Both the position numbers and the translations under genes were made by a program. From an uncultured Collinsella sp. (GTDB lineage Bacteria > Actinomycetota > Coriobacteriia > Coriobacteriales > Coriobacteriaceae), in NCBI GenBank assembly GCA_900556605.1, contig USPC01000010.1:1-31771 (forward strand): a DNA stretch of 31,771 nt, in the 5' to 3' direction. Position 1 is the stretch's first letter; every line of letters starts with the position of its first letter. Shown one piece after another: positions 25,041 through 31,771 of this stretch. Below the pieces are notes generated by a model, which ran no database searches, had not been told where the DNA came from, and saw only the letters and a list, made by a program, of their open reading frames with translations.

Positions 25041-25846
25041 TCGTGGCCGAGCTTGAGCGCGCGCTGCTGGCGCGCTATCCCAAGACCGATGCCGAGAGTT
25101 GGGACCATGTAGGACTCTCCGTCGGCGACCCTGCCGCGGAGATTACCGGTGTTGCCTGCGCACTCGATGCGACCGAAGCCAATGTGCACCGCGCCCAGGA
25201 GGCCGGCGCCAACGTGCTGCTAACGCATCATCCCATCTATATCAAGGCGCCCGAGGCGTTTTGTCCGTCGGATTCCGCACGCCCCCAATGCAGCGCGGCG
25301 CTCTACGAGGCAGCGCGTTGCGGCGTGAGCATCATCTCGCTCCACACCAATCTGGACCGTTCGCACGAAGCGCGCACCTGCCTGAGCGAGCTGCTGGTCG
25401 CCGAACCCGTGAGCTCACTGGAGCACGTGGACGACCCCGAGGCCACCGGCCTGGGCGCGTTTGCAACGCTCAACGACCCCTGTAGCCTGCGCGAACTCGC
25501 CGCCCGCGCCGCAACGGCATTTGGCAGCGACCCTCGCGTGTGGGGCGAAGTCGAGTACGCATGCCGTACCGTCGCTATTTTGGGCGGCTCCCTGGGAGAC
25601 TTTGGAGAGCTCGCCATCGCCGCAGGCGCTGATGTTGTCGTGACGGGCGAGGCGGGATACCACGTGGCGCAGGACCTTGCCTTGCGCGGACTAGCGGTGA
25701 TCTTGCTCGGCCACGACCGCTCCGAAGAGCCGTTCGTTGATATCTTGATGAACTCTGCAGTTGACGTCGGGGTCGACCCCCGTCATACGATTAAAATACT
25801 GAACCCTTGCCAATGGTGGACTGTGACAAAAGGAGAGAACTTATGA
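25037..25846 (+). CDS. NIF3-like dinuclear metal centre protein (DUF34)
   Basis: Family PF01784 (YbgI/YqfO). ESWDHVGLSVGD near residues 20-31 and LLTHHPIY near 60-67 with the paired metal-binding His are diagnostic. HTNLD and, near the end, GEAGYHVAQDLALRG and LGHDRSEE supply the remaining ligands. These proteins form toroidal hexamers; the activity is unsettled. 269 residues is the short form without the inserted domain of YqfO. It is coupled by 4-base overlaps to both the desulfurase before and the zinc-ribbon gene after it, an order common in Gram-positive bacteria. Confidence 0.92.
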   Translation: MIVAELERALLARYPKTDAESWDHVGLSVGDPAAEITGVACALDATEANVHRAQEAGANVLLTHHPIYIKAPEAFCPSDSARPQCSAALYEAARCGVSIISLHTNLDRSHEARTCLSELLVAEPVSSLEHVDDPEATGLGAFATLNDPCSLRELAARAATAFGSDPRVWGEVEYACRTVAILGGSLGDFGELAIAAGADVVVTGEAGYHVAQDLALRGLAVILLGHDRSEEPFVDILMNSAVDVGVDPRHTIKILNPCQWWTVTKGENL

Positions 25847-26562
25847 GCGCCGGCGCTACGCTACTCAAGCTGCAACAGATCGATTTGGAGCTCGCCCGCA
25901 ACAAGAGCGAACTTGCCAATATGCCGGAGCTCAAGGAGCTCGCTTCCAAGCGTAAGACCTATGTGAAGCTCAAGTCCGAGATGACCAAGCTCTATGCTCA
26001 GCGTAAGGATCTGGACATTGAGCTCGACGATCTCAACACCACCGAGATCCAGACCAACAACGCCATCGAGGCTGCCAAGAAGCGTCACGTCGATGGTTCC
26101 GACTACCGCGAGGTTCAGGACCTGGAGAATGAACTCGCCACCCTGGCCAAGCGCCTGGACAAGATCGAGCACACCCGCAAGGATGTCGTCGTTGCCCATA
26201 AGGAGGCGCTCGACCGCGAGACTCGCGCGCAGGCCATCATCGCCAAGTTCGAGGAGGGCGTGAAGGCCGATACCAAGGCCGCCCGCGCCAAGGCCGCCGA
26301 CCTGCAGGCTCAGATTGACGCCGCCACCAAGGAGCGCACCGCCCTTGCCGCTACGCTGCCGACCGACGTGCTCACCGACTACGAGCGCCTGCTCAAGCAG
26401 TTCCGCGGCCTGGCTGTCGAGACCATCCAGGGCAATATCCCCACGGTCTGCCACACCGCGCTGCAGGCATCGTCCATGAGCGACCTCAACCACGACGGTA
26501 GCGAGATTACGCACTGCCCGTACTGCCACCGCCTGCTGGTGCTCCCGAGCAAGGAAGCGTAA
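25843..26562 (+). CDS. Coiled-coil protein with C-terminal zinc ribbon (PF02591 type)
   Basis: A 239-residue protein: residues about 5-180 form a long charged coiled coil (LLKLQQIDLELARNKSEL onward), and the last ~35 residues a zinc-ribbon-like end with CPYCHRLLVLPS. In the family the ribbon has CxxC...CxxC. Here the first knuckle is reduced to VCHTAL, giving one Cys followed by His, so the metal site is altered or uses His. Start ATG 25843 has AAAGGAGAG upstream and overlaps the NIF3-like stop. Function is unknown; pairing with the NIF3-like gene is the main clue. Confidence 0.88.
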   Translation: MSAGATLLKLQQIDLELARNKSELANMPELKELASKRKTYVKLKSEMTKLYAQRKDLDIELDDLNTTEIQTNNAIEAAKKRHVDGSDYREVQDLENELATLAKRLDKIEHTRKDVVVAHKEALDRETRAQAIIAKFEEGVKADTKAARAKAADLQAQIDAATKERTALAATLPTDVLTDYERLLKQFRGLAVETIQGNIPTVCHTALQASSMSDLNHDGSEITHCPYCHRLLVLPSKEA

Positions 26563-26565
26563 ACG

Positions 26566-27777
26566 ATGGCGGCGCCCAACAATTCAATGCAACTTGAGGG
26601 AAAAACGATCCTGCTGGGTATTACCGGCGGGATCGCCGCCTATAAGTCGTGCAATATCGTGCGCCTGCTGCAAAAGCGCGGCGCGCGCGTCAAGGTCGTT
26701 ATGAGCGAGCATGCCACCGAGTTCGTGGAGCCGCTCACCTTCCGCGCGCTCACCAATGAGCCGGTCGCGGTTGGGCTATTCGACGACCCTTCTGACCCCA
26801 TCCACCATATCTCGCTGGCGCAGGAGCCCGACTTGGTGGTCGTGGCGCCCGCGACGGCCAATATCATCGCCAAGATGGCCAACGGCATCGCCGACGACCT
26901 CATCTCCACCACGCTGCTCGCCACGCCGCGACCCATTGTGATCGCGCCGGCAATGAACAATGGCATGTGGAAGGCGCCGGCGACGCAGGCCAACATAGCA
27001 ACCTTGCGCGACCGTGGCGTGCATGTGGTGGGTCCGGGCAGCGGCTACCTTGCCTGCGGCGACGTGGACACGGGCCGCATGAGCGAGCCCGAGGACATCG
27101 TCGAGGGCATCTGCGAGGTGCTCAATCCCGTGCCCCAGGACCTTGCGGGCAAGCGCATCGTGATCACCGCCGGTCCTACGCACGAACCGATCGACCCCGT
27201 GCGTTTTATTGGAAACCGTTCTTCGGGCAAGATGGGTATCGCCCTGGCGGGGGAGGCCGCACGTCGCGGTGCCGCCGTCACGCTCGTGCTGGGACCGACA
27301 TCACTCGATGTTCCCCGCAGCGTGGAGTGCGTGCGCGTGCAGACCGCCGCAGAGATGCTCCAGGCGGCGTTAAACGCCTTCCAGACGGCCGATGCGGCCA
27401 TTTGTGCGGCCGCCGTCGCCGACTATACCCCCGCCACCCCTGCCGACCATAAGCTCAAAAAGGCAAACGAGCGCCTCGATCGCATCGAGCTCGTCGAGAC
27501 CGTTGATATTTTGGCCGAGCTTTCGCGCCAAAAGGGAGAGCGGTGCGTGATCGGCTTTGCAGCCGAGACCGATAACGTCGTCGAGTACGCCGAGCGCAAA
27601 TTGGCCCGCAAGGGTTGCGATGTAATTGTCGCCAACGATGTCTCGCGCGCCGATTCGGGCTTTGGTACCGACACGAACAAGGCCTGGATTGTGAGCACAA
27701 CGGGCACGCAAGAACTTCCCGTACTAACAAAACCCCAGCTCGCAGATACAATTTTGGACTTGCTTCAAAATTTGTAA
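26566..27777 (+). CDS. coaBC: Bifunctional phosphopantothenoylcysteine decarboxylase/synthase
   Basis: Coenzyme A pathway: CoaB joins cysteine to phosphopantothenate, CoaC decarboxylates the product. The flavin-binding CoaC domain (about 1-190) shows GITGGIAAYKSCNIVRLL, the IHHISLAQ active-site His, PATANIIAKMANGIADDL, PAMNNGMW and LACGDVDTGRM. The CoaB domain (about 195-403) begins ITAGPTHEPIDPVRFIGNRS and has AAVADYTP and LKKANE. 403 residues is normal. A Met at 26587 (MQLEGKTILLG) is an alternative start, but AAGGAAG upstream fits 26566. Confidence 0.95.
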   Translation: MAAPNNSMQLEGKTILLGITGGIAAYKSCNIVRLLQKRGARVKVVMSEHATEFVEPLTFRALTNEPVAVGLFDDPSDPIHHISLAQEPDLVVVAPATANIIAKMANGIADDLISTTLLATPRPIVIAPAMNNGMWKAPATQANIATLRDRGVHVVGPGSGYLACGDVDTGRMSEPEDIVEGICEVLNPVPQDLAGKRIVITAGPTHEPIDPVRFIGNRSSGKMGIALAGEAARRGAAVTLVLGPTSLDVPRSVECVRVQTAAEMLQAALNAFQTADAAICAAAVADYTPATPADHKLKKANERLDRIELVETVDILAELSRQKGERCVIGFAAETDNVVEYAERKLARKGCDVIVANDVSRADSGFGTDTNKAWIVSTTGTQELPVLTKPQLADTILDLLQNL

Positions 27778-27785
27778 AAAAGTTC

Positions 27786-27815
27786 TTGCACAAGGACAAA
27801 GTTTCGGGTTAATAT
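27786..27815 (+). promoter_or_regulatory. tRNA-Pro promoter (TTGCAC-18-TAATAT)
   Basis: The -35 TTGCAC is at 27786-27791 and the -10 TAATAT at 27810-27815. It begins 8 bases after the coaBC stop and is preceded by the same AAAAAGTTC string as the tRNA-Val promoter. Confidence 0.75.
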
Positions 27816-27857
27816 ACTCCCTGTTGCGAGCGAGAGCAGAGCAACAAACAAAAGCTT

Positions 27858-27934
<77 letters not shown>

Positions 27935-27943
27935 GAAGTTTGC

Positions 27944-27973
27944 AGGTCAGGCACCTAGTGCCTGACCTTTTTT
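27944..27973 (+). terminator. Terminator after tRNA-Pro
   Basis: A perfect 11-base-pair stem, AGGTCAGGCAC (27944-27954) with GTGCCTGACCT (27958-27968), CTA loop, then a six-T run. Confidence 0.95.
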
Positions 27974-28541
27974 GTTTTAAGCAATTGCTTAATTTTGATT
28001 AAGCAACAGGGTGCCAAAAATCTACCTACGCGATAACCGCCTTTTGCGGCTACTTGCGCGTTTTGCACGCGCTTGAGCCGATTTATTAACGCGATACGAA
28101 TCTACATACGCGTAGCTGGTATACAGCCGAGTACAGGCTGTATATATCGCGGCGATTTACACAGATATAGCGATTGTAACGAACAAGCGTGTCGCCGTAT
28201 TTATTCCAGTAGGTCACTTGATTGGTGGGCAAGTGGGCTGTTGCAACGAAATGCCAACCAGGATGGGCTCTATATGAGAACGCCGCAAAGGTAATGGCGG
28301 GGGAGTGCGGCAGGCGCTCTGAGAGCCGGTGCATGGCCCCATTTCTCCTTAACTTGATAATTTGTGTTTCAAGCCACGAATCGGTCGAGCAATTGCCAAA
28401 AGAACGGCCCATGCAGGATTGCACGGGCCTTACATCAGATCAAATTTGAGCTAGAAGCACCAAGCGGGGCAGACGCAACACCATCTCGTCGCAGCCTCGG
28501 CGAGCGACATATCGCAGGCAAGGTAGACATCGAGGAAGTCG
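27974..28541. other. 568-bp gene-free stretch with several short repeats
   Basis: No supported gene. It holds three TTAAGCAA units (27977-27984 forward, 27985-27992 reversed, 27999-28006 forward), a near-direct repeat AATCTAC[C/A]TACGCG at 28019-28032 and 28099-28112, and a perfect palindrome at 28120-28144 (TATACAGCC, 7 bases, GGCTGTATA). Composition changes from mid-GC to high-GC toward the kinase gene. A 112-codon minus-strand ORF (28086-28424) has no recognisable domain and a poor start. Confidence 0.5.
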
Positions 28542-29939
28542 TCAGATCCCGCACAGGGGGACCGCGATGGTGACCACCGCGCCGCCCGAGGGGCTGTTGG
28601 CGAGCGAGACGGAGCCCCCGTGGGCGCTCGCGGCCTCGGAGGCGACGTGGAGGCCGAGCCCGTAGTGGCGGCCTCCGTCGCGCGAGGAGCGGGACGAGTC
28701 GTCTGTGAAGAGGCGCTCGCAGCCGCGTTCGAGGGCGGCGGGAGAGAAGCCCGGTCCGTCGTCGGCCACCTCGATGACGAGGTGTCCGCCCGCGACGTCG
28801 CAGGAGACCGCCACGCGCGAGCGCGCGTGCTCGGCGGCGTTGGCCACGAGGTTCGCGGCGGCTCGCGCCAGGGCGGTTCGGTCGAGCGGGGCCTCGGGCG
28901 CGCCCGCGACAGCGGGGCCCGTGGCCGCGTCGAGCGTCACGCCTCGCGCCCGGGCGATCTGGGCGGCCTCGGCGAGGACCTGTTCACAGAGCTCGGCCGG
29001 CCGCATGGGGGCCCTCTCCGCCCCGCCGGACCCGCGCGAGGCCTCGATGAGCAGGCGCACGTAGCCGTCGAGCCTTTCGACACCGCCGGCTATGTCGCGC
29101 GCGGCGGCCGAGAGGTCGCTGTCATTCTCGTCTTCCAGCTCCTCCGCCACGAAGTCGGCGTTGGCGCGCAGCACGGTGAGCGGCGTCTTGAGGTCGTGGG
29201 CGAGCGACGCCATCTGCTCGCGCTGCCCCCGCTCCGCGGCCCAGCGGGCCTCGAGCGACTCGGCGAGGGAGGCCCGCATGGCGTCCATCGCGGCGAGGAC
29301 GTCGTTCACCTCGCGCACGTTGGTGCTGCCGACCGCGAAGTCGAGCTCCCCCGCGCCGACGCGCCCCGCCGCCTCCGCGAGCGGCGCCATCTTGCGCGAG
29401 ATCACGCGGCTCGCACGGCGCGCCACGAGCGCGAGCGCGAGCGCGCTTCCCACAGCGGCGCCGACGAGCATGAGGTTCTGCGGGTTGGGAAGCAGGCTGG
29501 CGAGATCGCGCGAGACCCACTGCGGCAGGTACTCGCTGACGAGTGCGCAGGCCCCGCCGCCCTTAAGCGGGAACGCGGCGTAGGTGAGGCCCGAGCCCCC
29601 GCCCTCGATCTCCACTGTGCCCGGATCCGCGGCGAGTGCCGTACGGGCCATTTCCGTCGCGTCCTCGAGCCGCGTGCCCTCGAGGTCTGTCATCATCACG
29701 TTTCCGTCCTTGTTCAGGATGAGGTAGCGGTAGGCCGTCGGCACGTCCTGCTGCCCGCAGACGCCGTCGCGTGCCAGGCCCTCCGCGACCTCGCGCGCAT
29801 TGGCCGGCCCCCAGCTTGCCTCGTAGACGAAGCCCGCGTTGATCGCCGCGGAGAGCACCATGAACGAGGCGAGCCACGCCGTGGCGACCGCCGCGAACGC
29901 GTAGGCGAAGTAGCGCGCGATGACGAAGGAGAGCGGCAT
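28542..29939 (-). CDS. Sensor histidine kinase
   Basis: Membrane kinase of about 465 residues. One membrane helix at about 9-31, an extracytoplasmic domain to about 155, a second helix at about 156-173, a HAMP-like segment (about 176-230), a HisKA domain with ASLAHDLKTPLTVLRAN (phospho-accepting His248), and a HATPase domain with NLVANAAEHA (N box), VADDGPGFSP (G1) and YGLGLHVA (G2). ATG 29939 is preferred; a GTG at 29978 in the same frame would overlap the regulator gene. It is the last gene of the minus-strand operon and pairs with the regulator just upstream. Very GC-rich. The likely signal is a lantibiotic or similar peptide, judged from the permease neighbours; this is inference. Confidence 0.9.
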   Translation of the reverse strand: MPLSFVIARYFAYAFAAVATAWLASFMVLSAAINAGFVYEASWGPANAREVAEGLARDGVCGQQDVPTAYRYLILNKDGNVMMTDLEGTRLEDATEMARTALAADPGTVEIEGGGSGLTYAAFPLKGGGACALVSEYLPQWVSRDLASLLPNPQNLMLVGAAVGSALALALVARRASRVISRKMAPLAEAAGRVGAGELDFAVGSTNVREVNDVLAAMDAMRASLAESLEARWAAERGQREQMASLAHDLKTPLTVLRANADFVAEELEDENDSDLSAAARDIAGGVERLDGYVRLLIEASRGSGGAERAPMRPAELCEQVLAEAAQIARARGVTLDAATGPAVAGAPEAPLDRTALARAAANLVANAAEHARSRVAVSCDVAGGHLVIEVADDGPGFSPAALERGCERLFTDDSSRSSRDGGRHYGLGLHVASEAASAHGGSVSLANSPSGGAVVTIAVPLCGI

Positions 29940-29965
29940 GCCCCCGCGACCTCGCGCCCCGGTCC

Positions 29966-30628
29966 TTAGAGCTGCCACTTGTACCCCATCCCCCAGACGG
30001 TCGCGATCGGATCGGCGCCGGCCTCGGAGAGTTTCCTCCGGGCGCGACTGACCTGCATGGATATGGCCGCGTCGTCGGCGTCGCTCTCCCAGCCGAGCAC
30101 CGCCTCGCGTATCTGCGCGCGGCTCATGACCTGCCCGGGGTGGCGCGCGAGGTACTCGCAGATAGCGTACTCGGTGGGCGTGAGCGGCACGGTCTCGCCG
30201 CCCACGGCGAGGTCGCGCGCCCCGAGGTCGATCCGCACCTCCCCGAAGGAGAGGGCGTGCGAGCGCGGCCGGCGCTCACGGCGTAGATGGGCCGCGACCT
30301 TGGCGCGCAGTTCCGCGGCCCCGAAGGGCTTGCGAACGTAGTCGTCGGCGCCCAGGCCGTAGGCGGCCACGGCATCCTCCTCGGCCACGCGCGCGGTCAG
30401 GAAGACGATGGGCCCGTCGAAGTCCGGACGGATCTGCCGCACGAGGTCGAAGCCGTCGAGCCCCGGCATCATGACGTCGCAGAGCACGAGATCGAAGCGC
30501 GAGAGGTCCATCCCCGGGACCGCCGTCGGATCCGCCGCCCTAACGACCTCATGGCCGTCGCGGCCGAGGACGCGCGCGAGCGCGTCGAGGATCGCCCGTT
30601 CATCATCCACTGCCAGTATCCTCGCCAT
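29966..30628 (-). CDS. OmpR-family response regulator
   Basis: 220 residues. The receiver domain has the acidic pair DDE (8-10), phosphorylation site Asp51 in LCDVMMPGLDGF, and VRKPF with the conserved Lys near 103. The DNA-binding winged helix at about 125-220 has LTPTEYAICEYLARHPGQVMS and ends VWGMGYKW, the usual OmpR/PhoB close. A strong AGGAGG site precedes the ATG. The kinase gene follows, so the two form a two-component system that probably controls the adjacent permease genes. Confidence 0.95.
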   Translation of the reverse strand: MARILAVDDERAILDALARVLGRDGHEVVRAADPTAVPGMDLSRFDLVLCDVMMPGLDGFDLVRQIRPDFDGPIVFLTARVAEEDAVAAYGLGADDYVRKPFGAAELRAKVAAHLRRERRPRSHALSFGEVRIDLGARDLAVGGETVPLTPTEYAICEYLARHPGQVMSRAQIREAVLGWESDADDAAISMQVSRARRKLSEAGADPIATVWGMGYKWQL

Positions 30629-30672
30629 GTTGACCTCCTGAAACTCTCGTCGGAATTGTACTAGCGCCGCAC

Positions 30673-30855
30673 TCAGCGGTCCAGAGCCCCGCGCGCAGCC
30701 GCGGGCGCCAACATGAAGATCTCAGGGTTGGGCAGCACGCGGTCGGCGATCGAGCGCAGCGCCGACCCCCAGCCGGCGTCGAGCAGGGCATTCCCGCCCA
30801 GGACAAACGCTGCGGAGAGGGGGACGTGCACGGCGGCGAGCGGCTTCCTATGCAT
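30673..30855 (-). CDS. Unknown 60-residue ORF within the permease-regulator operon
   Basis: It starts 8 bases inside the end of the permease gene with a good ribosome site (GGGAGG 4-5 bases before the ATG) and ends 44 bases before the regulator. The product has a basic start (MHRKP), one moderately hydrophobic stretch (LAAVHVPLSAAFVLGG) and a variable tail. Its opening RKPLAAVH resembles RFPLSAVH near the N-terminus of the adjacent permease, so it may be the leftover start of a further permease copy. It could also be a small membrane immunity or regulatory peptide. No family recognised. Confidence 0.45.
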   Translation of the reverse strand: MHRKPLAAVHVPLSAAFVLGGNALLDAGWGSALRSIADRVLPNPEIFMLAPAAARGALDR

Positions 30856-31663
30856 CTGCCCTCCCGTCCTCGAAGCGGCAGAACCAGGCGAGAAGGGCGG
30901 CGTCGGCTGCCAGGGTGAGCACGAGGCTAGCGAGCTCAGTCGTGAGGAGAGGGCCCGCCGCGCGTGCGGCGTCGATGAAGGCCTCCACCCCGAGCGACCC
31001 CAGGCGCGCGGGCCAGGCGAGCGGCACCCAGCTCAGGGGCGTCGCCAGGGCACCGGTGAGCTCACCGGTCATGAGACCGTGCGCAAGTCCGCCCACAGAG
31101 AAGAACGCGAGGAGCATCCCCGCCGCGCCGGCGCCGATGGCGGCGTTGCGGCCGAGGCGCAGGGCCACGCCGAGCCCCAGCGCGTAGAGGGGCAAGCTGC
31201 CCAGCACGATGCCCGCCCAGGCGGCCGCAAGCGGAGCGGGCCCGAGCGGCAGGCGCCCGGCGACGGCGAGCACGGCCCCGAAAACGCCGAGCGCCACGGC
31301 CAGCGCGCCCGCGCCCAGCGCCGCAAGGGCGAGCAGCTTCGCCGCGACGGCGCGCCCGCGCGAGGGGACCGCCGTGAGGTTGGCGAGGCGCCCGGCAGCG
31401 CGCTCCTCGTCCACGGCGAGCCCGCAGACGATGGCGGACATGAGCGGCATGAGGGCGCCGAGGAACTGGGCGTAGGCGTCCGCGCCCAGCGCCGGGTCCC
31501 ATCGGGTTACGGAGAAGTACTCGCCGCAGGCAAGACCGGCTGCCAGGCCGCAGGCGAGGTGCACCGCCGAGAGCGGGAAGCGCGCCAGGCGCAGGGCCTC
31601 AGAGAGCAGGGCCCGCGGGAGAGTCATACGCGGCGTCGGGTCGGAGAGTCGTGTCATGGCCAT
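30848..31663 (-). CDS. ABC-2-type permease, MutG/LanG-like lantibiotic immunity subunit
   Basis: A 271-residue membrane protein with about six hydrophobic segments. The layout matches lantibiotic-immunity permeases (MutG/EpiG/SpaG type): an N-terminal EALRLARFPLSAVHLACG helix, a YAQFLGALMPLMSAIVCGLAVDEERAAG segment with the characteristic conserved acidic turn after the second helix, then four further helices. ATG 31663 overlaps the TGA of the upstream permease by one base (TGATG), showing tight coupling; GTG 31666 is less likely. Such permeases work in pairs with one ATPase to expel peptide antibiotics from the membrane. Assignment to the lantibiotic group rests on layout and the two-component neighbour. 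Confidence 0.7.
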   Translation of the reverse strand: MAMTRLSDPTPRMTLPRALLSEALRLARFPLSAVHLACGLAAGLACGEYFSVTRWDPALGADAYAQFLGALMPLMSAIVCGLAVDEERAAGRLANLTAVPSRGRAVAAKLLALAALGAGALAVALGVFGAVLAVAGRLPLGPAPLAAAWAGIVLGSLPLYALGLGVALRLGRNAAIGAGAAGMLLAFFSVGGLAHGLMTGELTGALATPLSWVPLAWPARLGSLGVEAFIDAARAAGPLLTTELASLVLTLAADAALLAWFCRFEDGRADA

Positions 31664-31771
31664 CACCGCTCCTCGGAGCGCGCGAACCAGGCCGCGCCCG
31701 CCGCCGTGAGCGCGGCGAACGCGAGCGCGCAGACCGCAAGGCCCGCCAGCGTGAGCATGCCATCCGCCGCG
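31663..31771 (-). CDS. C-terminal fragment of an ABC-2-type permease (LanE-like), cut by the window edge
   Basis: Only the last ~35 codons are present: a hydrophobic helix (LTLAGLAVCALAFAALTAAG) followed by AWFARSEER and TGA. A final membrane helix with a short charged tail is what the end of a MutE/EpiE-type permease looks like. The stop overlaps the next permease start by one base. The identity is inferred from position; the body of the gene and the expected ATPase gene lie beyond the right edge. Confidence 0.55.
   Translation of the reverse strand, partial: AADGMLTLAGLAVCALAFAALTAAGAAWFARSEER

Noticed and set aside
27974..28145. Short repeats after tRNA-Pro as a CRISPR array
   Set aside because: The units are too short, irregularly spaced and in mixed orientation; no cas genes are present anywhere in the window.
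28086..28424. 112-codon minus-strand ORF in the gap after tRNA-Pro
   Set aside because: GTG start with a poor ribosome site and no domain I recognise; it overlaps the repeats. Coding use cannot be excluded, but it is not supported.
28620..29969. 449-codon plus-strand open frame
   Set aside because: Antisense of the histidine kinase in very GC-rich DNA; Arg/Gly/Glu-rich with no motifs.

Overview
The window is most likely a draft-assembly contig from a gut Coriobacteriia (Actinomycetota), with a Collinsella-like gut anaerobe as the best guess. The reasons are GC-rich core genes, AGGAGG-type ribosome sites, and the gene order scpA-scpB-rluB-cmk-plsC-ispH-(DUF512)-der-plsY-gpsA. The species call is inference. 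Bases 1-48 are not genomic: they match an Illumina Nextera P7 index adapter, so the true sequence begins at about base 49 and the left edge is a contig end.

Left third (49 to about 9960): accessory, patchy in base composition and rich in conflict-type genes. In order it holds an AT-rich TIR-domain protein; a GC-rich sortase-anchored beta-helix surface protein; a DUF4160 gene broken by one in-frame stop; a lone HEPN-like protein; an AT-rich RloA/RloB-type pair (AAA15 ATPase plus TOPRIM-like protein) behind a perfect operator-like palindrome; a Doc/Fic-family toxin translationally coupled to a small putative antitoxin; a DUF3825 protein; tRNA-Val(CAC); and a protein with a DUF559/Vsr-like nuclease-fold C-terminus. 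No integrase or transposase is visible, so this is a defence-like cluster and not a recognisable mobile element.

Junction (9871-10715): a segment carrying a promoter, tRNA-Ala(GGC), terminator and the first codons of the downstream ABC-F gene is present twice. A CAU tRNA lies between the copies. The left copy ends in a 10-codon stub of the ABC-F gene, and its left end supplies the last 28 codons of the nuclease-like ORF.

Core (10691-27934): tightly packed plus-strand housekeeping genes. They encode an ABC-F ATPase, a small membrane protein, a site-2 protease, ScpA/ScpB (chromosome condensation), RluB (rRNA pseudouridylation), Cmk, PlsC, IspH, a DUF512 radical-SAM protein, Der (ribosome assembly), PlsY, GpsA, Rpe, a cysteine desulfurase, a NIF3-like protein, a coiled-coil zinc-ribbon protein and CoaBC, followed by tRNA-Pro(GGG). 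PlsC, PlsY and GpsA together cover glycerol-3-phosphate supply and the two acylations that start phospholipid synthesis. Many genes overlap or lie within a few bases of each other, so coupled operons are likely.

Right end (28542-31771, minus strand): a very GC-rich operon reading out of the window. It has two ABC-2-type permeases resembling the MutE/MutG (LanE/LanG) lantibiotic-immunity family, a 60-residue unknown ORF, an OmpR-family response regulator and a sensor kinase. The ATPase subunit would lie beyond the right edge. A 568-bp gene-free stretch with several repeats separates it from tRNA-Pro.
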